Source: Sipunculus nudus
Lineage: Eukaryota; Annelida; Sipuncula; Golfingiida; Sipunculidae
Reading direction: 5' to 3'
DNA: 64,000 bases
Assembly: GCA_026874595.1 (NCBI GenBank)
Contig: CM049316.1
Coordinates: 47,740,695-47,804,694 of the forward strand
Positions 22,413 to 33,159 of this stretch are shown here, piece by piece. The notes under the pieces are model-generated. The model was not told the origin of the DNA. It saw nothing but the letters and a program-made list of their open reading frames with translations, and made no database searches. Numbering within the stretch: position 1 is the stretch's first letter; each line of letters opens with the position of its first letter. The translations under genes and the position numbers were made by a program.

Positions 22413-25400
22413 ATATCATATTTGTAGGGTCTAACCAAATGTAATGTAAAAAGAAGTCCCAAATCTGTGGATATGAGTAACAGGAATTTTGTGTTATTGT
22501 TATATATTAACATTATTTTTCAGCAACCCTGAACAGAAAAGAAGAAACTAACTATCAAAGTGCGCAGAGTCAGGATTTTATGTTGACTGAATGGTGGTTA
22601 CCAAGAGCGAACCAGACAGCTGGACAGACCATGGATGAACTCAGGAACACTGCTTTAGCTCAGAAGATTCTAAGAAAGCTGACTTATTAGAGTATGCAGT
22701 TCTAAATATATTTGAACCAGGACCCTCAGCATCCCCCCCCCCAGAAAAAAAATAGAGTGCTTCTTCTCTGGATCTTAATTCTTATTTATAGTTAAAATAC
22801 AATGTCTTCATATTGTAAAACAACCAATGTCTTGCAGACCTGATATTTATTCAAATCCATAATCAAACAAACAATATAGACAAGACCCATTTACAAGGCT
22901 GCAAAGGAACTGGTCAACTCACTGAGATACATGTTAATTATATGTCCTCTGATGAGAAAAATAGTTATCATACCAGTCACATGCAACAAAAAGGAGGCAA
23001 GTCTATGTATAGCTTTATACAAATAATGATAAGAGCACCAAGACCAGGTACGCATTGATATAATGCTCACATTAAGGCCGAGTGCTCAAACAGTCAAAGG
23101 ATTACACCAGCATGCCCCATGTCATGTGTCAGACCTCATCCCTATGGTTAGTCAAAGCATCGCAGTCTCCATGTGAGTGTTTTTATGTTGATTAGTATAT
23201 CAACATGTACATGAACACATACACATATGAATGACCAGCAGCTCAAGTGTCAGCTCAAAAATCAGGCAGCTCAAATCAGGGCACTGCTCAGCCTGTCACA
23301 CCATTCACAAACACAACTCTTTAAAACAAATATAGCCATAACAGAAATAATGAGCTCATATAAAATCAGCCAGAAGCCTGATCTATACCTTAAATGTGTT
23401 AAGAAATAAAATATAGAAAATAGTCACTGGATCATAAGCTCTGAACTTGTACTGATGAATGAATCTGGTCATTATGTGACAAGTAGGACATCTATTTGGG
23501 AATTCTGAAACTAACATCATCTTGACAATGCTCTATGGTTTACCTTCAAAGAACACTATATGGAATTATAAACTTTCACTATGAATCTGTCAGGCTGCAA
23601 GTTGTGGGCAAGTCCTCTTTCTCATTAAGGTTTTAAGCATCTTTCTTTTGAGGCTTTTGTCATGGATGTTGAGTTCACATGTTAATTCACTAATCAAGTT
23701 ATCTCATTCAAAAACTACATCTTTCTTTATGAAAAGGAATAAAAAATTTGTTATTAAGGTGTCCAGCTGTATGACAGATAAGTTTTGTCCACTCTAACAT
23801 AGACAAGTCACTGTTAACTAACAGATGCAGTGCTTCATATTTTGTGTTATGCACTATCCACTTAAACAATTTAAAAAAGTAAGATTTATCAGCATTTTTC
23901 ATTCCCTGTGCAAGTATTCAGATGGCAGCTGGTATCAGCAAGGTCACCACATATGAAACTGTAGGGTTTTAATAATACTGATATGTTCATTCACAATTAA
24001 TAAATGGGATCAGAGATTAAGATCTGATATTAAGTTATTACTCCAGAGTGGTATAATAGCTAAATCTCCTGCAGGCTTTGTTGGCATGCCATCAGGAGAC
24101 CTAATTAAACTTTTGTCAGTGTTCAGGGAACAACTAATATCAGGGGTCATACTTGTTTATCAATTTTACTTCTCATTACCCTGTGGCTGGTCATTTCTCA
24201 TTATGTATCAATCACAGAGAAGCTTAACACACTGCACTGGTTATAAAAGCTGTAAGTGGCTGGTCATAGTATTCCAGCTGTTCACAATATATCTGATTAA
24301 GATGCAACAGTTTCTTATCAGAATGTTTCACATGGCTGTACTTTTTGTGATAAAAGCATTGTGAACACAAACATGTTTACTGGCAACTGCTTGTTAAGAT
24401 TTCACTACAGGAAAATCCTCACCCACTGGCCAGATGCTCATAGCTGAAATCAAAGATACTTTTACTTTTTACTCCTGATTTGTTTATGTTTCTGGTTTTT
24501 CTAATGGTCACATTCATTTCTTCCCTGCTGTTTTGAAATCCAAAGATGGACCATTTAGTCCATGCTGCCAAGAACATTTTTCTGGCTTTCATACATGCTA
24601 TAATCCATAAATTATCATTCAAAACTCACACTAACCTGGTGCTGAAGTTATTTTTTCCCCCCGACTTTTTTCACAGCATAATATTCTATTAACTATTCAC
24701 ATACTAACTGCCACATGGTTTGAGGTAACTTTTTAAAGCCTTATATTTTTTAATTTCTGTCAGTTCATCTTATAGAATGACAATTGAGAGCATGATACAA
24801 GTGTATGAGAATAATACACTTAATCACAAAAAAATTCAATTTATCATAATTTCCTGAGTGTAATACATAATGTGGTTGCATCCTTTTGATCCTGAAGACA
24901 CTGGAAGCTTTTTTAAAAAAAAAAACATGGAACTGTAATTCATATGGTATACAGGAACAAAAACAATTGTATCCTGTTTTAGGTTACTGACACTTCAGCT
25001 CAATCAAAGCTTCAACAGTGAATACAAACCATTACTCTTGAACCAATAAACCAAGCCACTTTACATTTATCAAAGGCCCTAGGTCACAAAGTCAGGATGT
25101 CTTCAGGCTCTGGTGGTTTGCTGTTGAACATGATCTACAGCATGAAGCTCCATGATAACACACAGTTATCTGTTCTGTTTTGTTCATTTAATATAAATTC
25201 TCTGACTGGGTTAATATTCCCAAGCATGCTTACATACACATTTCAATGGAATTAGGGTCTTAAAGTGAAAAACATAGTTTGACCCTATCTAGAAAAATAA
25301 CACCTTCCTCAGAATGCACATCATCCACAGACATTATCCACAAGAAGAGGGGGACAGTGTGCAAGAAAAACTGTGCTAACCGAAACACTTCATCTGTTAG

Positions 25401-25559
25401 GTGCCACACTTTACTTATCAACGGAATATCAACATCATTCTTTCTGCAATCTCTGATTCCAAACAAGGTATTCCCTACAATATTTTAACTGATCTGTTCA
25501 AAAAGAAGAAATACCCAGTAAGGTTAAGAAATGAAAACGACAAAAACATGATTAGGACA
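22413..25559. other. Intronic sequence, no exon recognised
   Basis: Within the long terminal intron of Piezo. C run at about 22,732-22,742. The small open frames, including one of 68 codons on the minus strand at 25,260-25,466, show no similarity that I recognise to Piezo or other families. Confidence 0.45.
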
Positions 25560-26688
25560 ATCTGAAACAGAAGAATTCTCAGTAGGTAAAAGAAAAGGAA
25601 AGAAAGAAAATCTCAGCAGGAAAAAGAAAAGGAGAGGAAGAACTTTTCAAGTTAGCAAAAGGAAAGGAATGAAAAATCTTCTCAGAAGGAAAAAGAAAAG
25701 GAAAAAAAAAAATGAATGGATGATCTTCTCAGTAGGAAAAAATAAAAAGGACAGGAAGAACTTCTCAGTAAGAAAAAGAAAAGGAACGGAAGAACCACTC
25801 AGTAGGAAAAACAAAAAAGAGAAGAACTTCTCAGTAGGAAAAACAAAAAAGAGAAGAACTACTCAGTAGGAAAAACAAAAAAGAGAAGAACTTCTCAGTA
25901 GGAAAAAGAAAAGGAATGGAAGAACTTCCTAGAAGAAAAAGAAAAGGAACGGAAGAACTTCTCAGTAGGAAAAAAAAAGGAGAAGAACTTCCTAGTAGGA
26001 AAAAGAAAAGGACAGGAAGAACTTCTCAGTAAGAAAAAGAAAAGGAACGGAAGAACTGCTCAGTAGGAAAAGGGAATAGGAGAAGAACTACTCCGTAGGA
26101 AAAACAAAAAAGAGAAGAACTTCTCAGTAGGAAAAACAAAAAAGAGAAGAACTACTCAGTAGGAAAAACAAAAAAGAGAAGAACTTCTCAGTAGGAAAAA
26201 CAAAAAAGAGAAGAACTGCTCAGTAGGAAAAACAAAAAAGAGAAGAACTGCTCAGTAGGAAAAACAAAAAAGAGAAGAACTGCTCAGTAGGAAAAACAAA
26301 AAAGAGAAGAACTGCTCAGTAGGAAAAACAAAAAAGAGAAGAACTGCTCAGTAGGAAAAACAAAAAAGAGAAGAACTACTCAGTAGGAAAAACAAAAAAA
26401 AAGAACTTCTCAGTAGGAAAAAGAAAAGGAATGGAAGAACTTCCTAGTAGGAAAAAGAAAAGGAACGGAAGAACTTCTCAGTAGGAAAAAAAAGGGAGAA
26501 GAACTTCCTAGTAGGAAAAAGAAAAGGACAGGAAGAACTTCTCAGTAAGAAAAAGAAAAGGAACGGAAGAACTGCTCAGTAGGAAAAGGGAATAGGAGAA
26601 GAACTACTCAGTAGGAAAAACAAAAAAGAGAAGAACTTCTCAGTAGGAAAAACAAAAAAGAGAAGAACTACTCAGTAGGAAAAACAAA
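25560..26688. repeat. 32-bp purine-rich minisatellite, left part
   Basis: Units of about 32 bp such as CTCAGTAGGAAAAACAAAAA plus AGAGAAGAACTG, with variants containing AGAAAAGGAACGG. Blocks recur: the variant CAGTAGGAAAAGGGAATAGG appears at about 26,060 and again about 520 bp later. On the minus strand, the sense strand of Piezo, it is pyrimidine-rich (TTCTTCTC, TTTTTCCTAC). The array is split by the element at 26,689-30,793 and resumes after it. Confidence 0.93.
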
Positions 26689-26989
26689 CAAGTGACCCAT
26701 GGGTCATGACGCTCAGCTGACTGGGAAGAGATTCGCAAAAGGAAATTTTATCACCAGAATGGTAGTATATACCCATTCAACTGAAGCATCAAACAGATTA
26801 ACCAACAGGCCAAGATTTAGTCTGTATTTATATATCTCAAAAATAGAGAAAAATGTGTAAACTTTTAAAACTAGAATACGGGTAACCGACAAGTGACTAC
26901 ATGTATCTGCCAAAATCGAATAGTGAGGCATGGATTGAGTGGCAAGGGGAAATAAAGTGAGGTATGTTGCATATTAGCATGGATGTCTG

Positions 26990-27805
26990 CAGCCTAAATG
27001 TGTATGTAGGTTGTGCCACCTACCACAAATCCAGAAAGCTGTCCAAGTTGTATACACCTGCAAAATTTTAGGCAGAAAAGTCAAACCACTACATGTATAT
27101 GAGCGATTTTTGCCCATGGCAGACAAACACTGTGCAAAAATCTTTGCAGGTAACCCCTCCAGTTTTGTGTATGATAAAGACCTATGTGAGATCTAAACAC
27201 ATGCACAATTTTGGCCCAATCGGTCAAATGGTTCCTGAGATATGAGCTTGGATGTGTCCAGCGTTAACTAGAATGTAGGTGGAGCCACCTGTCATAAAAT
27301 CAAGAAAGCTGTCCACGATGTATAAACCTGCAAAATTTTAGGCAGTTATGTCGAACCACTACAGAGAAATGAGTAATTTTAGGCCACGGCAGACTAACAG
27401 ACAGACGCTGTGCAAACATTGTTACAGGTGGCGCCACCATTTTTTGTGTATGTTACAGAGCTATCAAAGGGCTACATTTGTATAAATTTTATTTCCTGAT
27501 CGGTCAAACGGTTCCCGAGATATAAGCTTGGATGTCATCAGCGTGAACGTGAACGTAGGTGGCGCCACCTGTCATAAAATCAAGAAAGCTATCCTGGATG
27601 TATACACATGACGAATTTCAGGTGAATTAGTCAATTCACTGCAGAGATATGAGTGATTTTAACCCAAGGCAGATGAACAGATGGACACTGTGCAAACATG
27701 GTTACAGGTGGCGCCACCATTTTTGTGTATGTTATAAAGCAATCCAAGGGCTACATTTGTATCAATTTTATTTCCTGATCGGTCAAACGGTTCCCGAGAT
27801 ATGAG
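26990..27805 (+). repeat. About 290-bp tandem units with GGTGGCGCCACC palindromes
   Basis: Roughly three diverged units, each containing CATAAAATCAAGAAAGCT or a variant, CAAAATTTTAGGCAG and GGTCAAACGGTTCC(T/C)GAGAT. Palindromic GGTGGCGCCACC or one-base variants occur at about 27,259, 27,430, 27,559 and 27,710. Confidence 0.8.
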
Positions 27806-28043
27806 GGTTTATGAGTGGAAACAGACCCACAAATGGACACTGGATGGAGAGGAAAGGTCAGAGGTCAATGCAAATTGGTTAGGCACCAGTTCACATGTGA
27901 CCCGATAATAGGTGTAAGTTTGGGAAAATTGGTCCATTGGTCTCCGAGGAGCTCTCTGGAAATGAACGCCGCCGCGGCGGAGGAACTCGGTCAAAAACAT
28001 AGTATTCGCAAAACTTCGTTTTGGCGGATACAAAAATACAGGT

Positions 28044-30660
28044 GGCTCGAGCAATCTGCAGAAACTAATAAAAACACTTAATGGTCAATATCCATGCAAA
28101 AAATCATGGTGATCTCTGCATTAGTTGTTCAGATACTTCAGTTTTTGTATCAAATTGTCCATTATTCTGAGGGATACTTCGGAGTCCTATAGCTTGAAGG
28201 ATATGGGTAACAGAGACCTAATTTCAAGTTTCCACAGGCACCTTTCATGGGCCTCCTTGCATGACAAGAATGAAGATTCTAGGTCCAGTTGTTGCGATTT
28301 GTACCCTGTTGACAGATAACCACATCTTTAAAGGTCTCAAAAAAAAGAAAAAAATTCGTAAAAATTAAAAAAATAAATAGAGGGGGCACACCCAGTCTGC
28401 AGAAACTGATGGAACAGCTCATGATCAATATGTATGCCGAAAATCATGACCATCATTGTTGTAGTTATTGAAATACTGCAGTTTTTGTATCAAATTTTCC
28501 ATTATTCTGGGGGGGGGGGGGGTATTTTGGACCCATACAGCTTAAAGAATATGGGTAACAGAGACCTAATTTCAAGTTTCCATGGAGACTTTTCATGGGT
28601 CTCCCTGTGTGTCAAGAATAAAGATTCTTGGTCCAGTTTTTATGATTTGTGCCCTGTTAACAGATGTTCATATCTTTAAAGGTCTCAAAAATACAGAAAA
28701 ATTTCGTAAAAAAAACGAACAAATACAGGTGGTGCCACCAGTCTGCAGAAACTTATGAAACACTCCATGATCAATATCCATGCAAACAATTATGGTTATC
28801 TCTGCATTAGTTGTTCAGATACTTTAGCTTTTGTATCAAATTTTCCATTATTCTGATCTGTACTTTGGAGTGCCATAGCTCAAAGGATATGGGTAACAGA
28901 GACCAAATTTCAGGTTTCCATGGAGACTTATCATGGGTCTCCCTGTGTGTCAAGAACGAAGATTCTAGGTCTAGTCGTTACGATTTGTACCCTGTTGACA
29001 GATTACTACATCCTTAAAGGTCTCAAAAATGGAGAACACAATTCGTGAACATTGAAAAATACAGGTGGCGCCACCAGTCTGCACAAACTGATGAAACATC
29101 TCATGATCAATATGTATGTCGAAAATCATGACCATCAGTGATGTAGTTAATGAGATATTGAAGTTTTTGTATCTAATTTTCCATTATTCTGGGGGGGGGG
29201 GGGGTATTTTGGACCCATACAGCTTAAAGAATATGGGTAACAGAGACCTAATTTCAAGTTTCCATGGAGACTTTTCATGGGTCTCCCTGTGTGTCAAGAA
29301 TAAAGATTCTTGGTCCAGTTTTTATGATTTGTGCCCTGTTAACAGATGTTCATATCTTTAAAGGTCTCAAAAATACAGAAAAATTTCGTAAAAAAAACGA
29401 ACAAATACAGGTGGTGCCACCAGTCTGCAGAAACTTATGAAACACTCCATGATCAATATCCATGCAAACAATTATGGTTATCTCTGCATTAGTTGTTCAG
29501 ATACTTTAGCTTTTGTATCAAATTTTCCATTATTCTGATCTGTACTTTGGAGTGCCATAGCTCAAAGGATATGGGTAACAGAGACCAAATTTCAGGTTTC
29601 CATGGAGACTTATCATGGGTCTCCCTGTGTGTCAAGAACGAAGATTCTAGGTCTAGTCGTTACGATTTGTACCCTGTTGACAGATTACTACATCCTTAAA
29701 GGTCTCAAAAATGGAGAACACAATTCGTGCACATTGAAAAATACAGGTGGCGCCACCAGTCTGCAGAAACTTATGAAACACTCCATGATCAATATCCATG
29801 CAAACAATTATGGTTATCTCTGCATTAGTTGTTCAGATACTTTAGCTTTTGTATCAAATTTTCCATTATTCTGATCTGTACTTTGGAGTGCCATAGCTCA
29901 AAGGATATGGGTAACAGAGACCAAATTTCAGGTTTCCATGGAGACTTATCATGGGTCTCCCTGTGTGTCAAGAACGAAGATTCTAGGTCTAGTCGTTACG
30001 ATTTGTGCCACGCTAACAGATGACAGCATCCTCAAAGGTCTCAAAAATAAAGGAAAAAATCGTAAAAAATCAAACAGTACAGGTGGCGCCACCAGTCTGC
30101 AGGAACTGATCGAACATCTCATGATCAATATATATGCCAAAAATGAAGACCATCAGTGAAGTAGTTATTGAGATATTGAAGTTTTTGTATGAAATTTTTT
30201 ACTATTCTGGGGGGTACTTTGGGGCCCCATAGCTCAAAGGATATGGGTAACAGAGACCTAATTTCTGGTTTCCAAGGAGATTTTTCATGGAACTCTCAGT
30301 GTGTCAAGAATTAAGATTCTAAGTCCAGTCTTTATGATTTGTGCCTTGTTAACAGATGTTCACATTTTTAAAGGTCTCAAAAATAGAGAAAAAAATTCGT
30401 AAAAAAATCGAAAAATACAGGTGGCGCCACCAGTCTGCAGGAAGTGATGTAACATCTCATGATCAATATGTATGCCAAAAATCATGACCATCAGTCAAGT
30501 AGTTAATGAGATATTGAAGTTTTTGTATGAAATTTTTGACTTTTCTGGGGGGTACTTTGGGGCCACATAGCTCGAAGGATATGGGTAACAGAGACCTAAT
30601 TTCTGGTTTCCAAGGAGATTTTTTATGGACCTCTCAGAATCCCAAGTTACAAGGTTCTAG
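28044..30660 (+). repeat. About 337-bp satellite units, eight copies, in 682-bp dimers
   Basis: Units begin near CAGTCTGCAGAAACTGATG at 28,044, 28,393, 28,739, 29,075, 29,421, 29,758, 30,094 and 30,432. Blocks at 28,434-29,017 and 29,116-29,699 are near-identical at 682-bp spacing, so the dimer was recently duplicated. Each junction carries GGTGGCGCCACC or GGTGGTGCCACC. G runs of 14 at 28,509-28,522 and 29,191-29,204 replace a shorter GGGGGG in sister units. The 60-90 codon open frames repeated in register are by-products of the conserved unit. Confidence 0.92.
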
Positions 30661-30690
30661 GTCCAGCGGTTACGATTGGTGCCTGGTTAA

Positions 30691-30745
30691 CGGACGGACA
30701 GACGGACAGACAGACAGACGGACAGACGGACAGACGGACGACGGA
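30691..30745. repeat. (GACGGACA)n-like microsatellite
   Basis: Imperfect GACGGACAGACAGACG repeats directly before the 3' hairpin of the Helentron-like element; the same arrangement (ACAG-rich) ends the satellites near 38,050 and 40,095. Confidence 0.9.
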
Positions 30746-30793
30746 CAAAGAGTGATCGCTATAGCTCAGATGACTTTCAGTCAGCTGAGCTAA

Positions 30794-31020
30794 AAAGAGA
30801 AGAACTTCTCAGTAGGAAAAACAAAAAAGAGAAGAACTGCTCAGTAGGAAAAACAAAAAAGAGAAGAACTACTCAGTAGGAAAAACAACAAAGAGAAGAA
30901 CTTCTCAGTAGGAAAAAGAAAAGGAATGGAAGAACTTCCTAGTAGGAAAGAGAAAAAGAACGGAAGAACTTCTCAGTAGGAAAAAAAAGGGAGAAGAACT
31001 TCTTAGTAGGAAAAAGAATA
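30794..31020. repeat. 32-bp purine-rich minisatellite, right part
   Basis: Continuation of the array at 25,560-26,688 after the nested insertion, with the same unit and variants. It ends about 260 bases downstream (in Piezo sense) of the proximal terminal-exon stop. Confidence 0.92.
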
Positions 31021-31060
31021 GCAAACTATAAGAAAAACTACAGCTAAATGGTAAACTGTG

Positions 31061-31066
31061 TTTAAT
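31061..31066 (-). promoter_or_regulatory. Candidate polyadenylation signal for the proximal Piezo exon
   Basis: Minus-strand ATTAAA (complement of TTTAAT) lies about 215 bases after the stop codon at 31,281. Position is plausible; the hexamer alone is weak evidence. Confidence 0.3.
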
Positions 31067-31280
31067 AAGGGAAGGGGTTCTGCATATGAAAGACAAAATA
31101 TAAAACATACAGTCATGACCTGTGTGAAAGCAGGACAAAAAGAAACCAAAACAAGCAACCTGCACAACAGCCATGAACTACAAACCATGCAAGCTGCTAA
31201 ACCACAATGCAGGCTGTAACAACACAACACAGGCTACCAACCATTTCTAGTGGAGTGGGTAGGATTCAGAATCAACTGGG

Positions 31281-31542
31281 TCAGTCCAGTTTGACCTTGG
31301 GAGGCCGGGCGACCTTGATCAAGGTCTCTGGGGACCGGTACAAGAATATTAGCTTTGCAAAGAGTTCCTCCTCAAGACAGAACTCATGAGCCTCTCTCAC
31401 AAGGTAGATGTCAAGCAACAGTATCAGCACACGGTCCACGTAGGGCAGCTCAGTGTACCAGATGGAGGGGATCTTGTTGGTGGCAAAAACCCGCAACAAG
31501 CGGCCAATCACAATCACGAATGATACATAGAGACCAATGATG
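31281..31542 (-). CDS. piezo: Piezo channel, proximal (divergent) terminal exon
   Basis: Nearest terminal exon to the cap exons; encodes inner helix and C-terminal domain. The acceptor (GGTTTCTTTCAG, exon from 31,542) gives one base completing the same Gly codon, so it reads GYG-IIGLYVSFVIVIG in frame and stops at 31,281. The helix-proximal part is divergent: VIGRLLR instead of VIGKFVR, and IWYTELPYVD instead of IMFEELPDVD. The final domain is nearly invariant (CLEEELFAKLIFLYRSPET). Residue spacing matches the distal exon and mouse Piezo1 exactly. In the 21-codon identical stretch, ten codons differ from the distal exon only at the third base, as expected if both copies are constrained. Likely mutually exclusive with the distal exon, because each has its own stop. 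Confidence 0.93.
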
Positions 31543-31929
31543 CTGAAAGAAACCAGTCACATTCAGGATGAGACTTATGCTGCTGAAATATACTGGTCTT
31601 ATACAGAATGATGTCGAAAAAAAAGTCACATACAAGTGGACACCAAAGCTGCTGACTAAAAGTCATTAAAATAAATTTCATATGGAGATTATGCATTTGC
31701 TTATTTAAGTCACTCATCTAACAGGATAATCTAAAAACATTGGTAGGCTAGGAAAAGTAAAATTTATTTTTAAATTTGAAAATGATTTTTTTCTGTAAAA
31801 AAAGTTGACAGTGAGACATAAATCTGCATTGTTCAAAATCTGCTGGAAATTTACCTTTTTAAGGAAAAAGTGAACTGTTATCAGACAGATCTCTTGATTA
31901 TCAAACAGACAATTAGGTGATACACTTAC

Positions 31930-32128
31930 CCATAGCCACTGAGGAGTGAGAGACTGGCTGGAGCAACACGGTCATTAAATCCTATGATGGTTAAGAATGA
32001 TGCATTATGTGAGCCTGCACTGCTGGGATTAAAGATTTCTCCATCCACCTCCTCCTGTAGCTCCCACCACTGCTCCATGGTGGTGTTAGACTTTTTCAGG
32101 CTCATCCATACCTTACTCATTTTACCCC
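31930..32128 (-). CDS. piezo: Piezo channel, cap-domain exon (end of cap, start of inner helix)
   Basis: A 199-base exon with acceptor CATTATTACAG and donor GG|GTAAGTG. It completes a Gly codon from the preceding exon and leaves GG (phase 2). The protein reads SKVWMSLKKSN, then EQWWELQEE, then FNDRVAPASLSLLSGYG. It aligns with the end of the mouse Piezo1 extracellular cap, where WW, SDKVSPPSL and GYG occupy the same order. The cap sits over the trimeric pore and couples blade motion to the inner helix that starts in the next exon. Its donor is the branch point for the two terminal exons. Confidence 0.93.
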
Positions 32129-32179
32129 CTGTAATAATGAAACCACACAGATAATCAAGTATCTACCTTTCTAGGGATA

Positions 32180-32600
32180 TTTAATACTTTTGGTAAATTT
32201 GAACTCAAAATGGACCTTTCAAAGGTCAAGGTCACTCTCTTGATAAAGGTCATGACCCCATTATAAATAGGCTTCATCCTCTGATTAATATCTATGCAGA
32301 AATAAAATTTTGAAATGATCAGTGAATTATTTTAGAGATTTTTTGTTAAGAGTGGTGGTACAATCTTGGGATACAATAAACAGGTGGTACCATCAGTGCT
32401 GCTCAACTGATTAAACTATCCATGATCAGTCAGTATACCAAGTTTGGGGCAATACATGAATTATTGTAGAGAAACAGACAAAATGGCTGTAATTTGGCAG
32501 TCTCAAAAATAAAAGCAAAAATCTGATAAAAATGTATGTATAGGCAGCACCACCAGTTTTCTTCAACAGATGGAACTATGATCAATAAACATAGTGATGA
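32180..32600 (+). repeat. Diverged fragment of the palindrome satellite in a Piezo intron
   Basis: Contains CAGGTGGTACCATCAGT at about 32,382 and AGGCAGCACCACCAGTTTTC at about 32,543 with intervening sequence like the 337-bp units of 28-30.7 kb, but much diverged and without clear ends. Confidence 0.5.
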
Positions 32601-32669
32601 TACCATGTATTACAACTATACAAGAGAAATGCCATGAACGATTACTCATTAATTTGTTGAATCACTTAC

Positions 32670-32746
32670 CTGTAAAACTAGTGACTGGTGAAGGAACGCC
32701 GCTCCCAGGGACTCTCATAAATCGGGGAAACAAATCTTTTATCAAC
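32670..32746 (-). CDS. piezo: Piezo channel, small cap-domain exon
   Basis: A 77-base exon: acceptor ATCTTTGACAG, donor ACAG|GTAAGTG. Its first base completes Val and its last base is phase 1. It encodes LIKDLFPRFMRVPGSGVPSP, which aligns with the LFPKYIRAPNGP segment of the vertebrate Piezo1 cap. Phases agree with both neighbouring exons, so the four cap exons form one continuous reading frame. Confidence 0.9.
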
Positions 32747-33159
32747 CTGTCAAAGATTATATAATATTAAATTGCTATTTAATATTAATTCTCTCATATC
32801 ATTTTATTTTATTTACATTTTATATATATGTATATAGTCAATGAGTACTGCCACATTAGTTATTTAATTTTGATTTACAGGTGTCCTCTGTGTCTTAGAG
32901 GATTTACCCTCCAACAATGGGTGCATATTTCTTAAATTTTACAAAGTTAAAAATGTTATTTGCTGAACTCACTGAGTGACTGCTGACCCAAGGACCAGAT
33001 GATAATTAATTTTCAAGCCACAATGTTTCTCACTGGCAATGCTTACAATGAAATGAGACTTTTCCATATGTTTGTTGAAACTTGTTATTTTAATATGTGC
33101 ATGGAGATTACATCCTTTTATACAATGAGGCACCAGATTCCGACTACACAGAGATATAA

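Larger units (their letters stand above)
26689..30793 (+). mobile_element. Helentron/pearl-like non-autonomous element with satellite core
   Basis: Starts CAAGTGACCC, with a 14-bp palindrome TGACCCATGGGTCA (26,693-26,706) and GCTCAGCTGA (26,711-26,720). Ends with a hairpin (AGCTCAG-A-TGA at 30,763-30,773 pairing with TCA-G-CTGAGCT at 30,781-30,791) and the complementary TCAGCTGAGC (30,781-30,790). Inside are about three 290-bp units, about eight 337-bp units and a (GACGGACA)n-like microsatellite before the hairpin. Subterminal inverted repeats, central tandem repeats, a 3' microsatellite and a 3' hairpin are features of HINE/pearl elements. It interrupts the 32-bp minisatellite between two A residues without an evident longer target duplication, fitting Helentron insertion at TT. 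No protein is encoded. Confidence 0.7.

Noticed and set aside
21951-22413. Open frames of 149 codons (+) and 140 codons (-) over the same bases
   Set aside because: They overlap the 3' end of a dispersed repeat, both strands are equally open, and the homologous copy at 9.2-9.4 kb is not open.
25260-25466. Possible third Piezo terminal exon on the minus strand within the long intron
   Set aside because: The translation has none of the Piezo C-terminal motifs (no FEELP-like, LEEEL or YRSPET blocks), and the acceptor phase does not give an in-frame match.
25669-25869. Lys/Arg-rich frame, and Ser/Phe-rich frames on the other strand near 30,905-31,174
   Set aside because: Low-complexity translations of the purine-rich minisatellite.
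28125-30159. Series of similar 60-90 codon open frames repeated in tandem
   Set aside because: They recur because the 337-bp units are near-identical; they have no domain, no splice context, and differ in frame and length with each indel.
14327-31542. Two complete tandem Piezo genes
   Set aside because: No cap exons are found between the two terminal exons, and only one set of cap exons exists, so alternative last exons of one gene is simpler.
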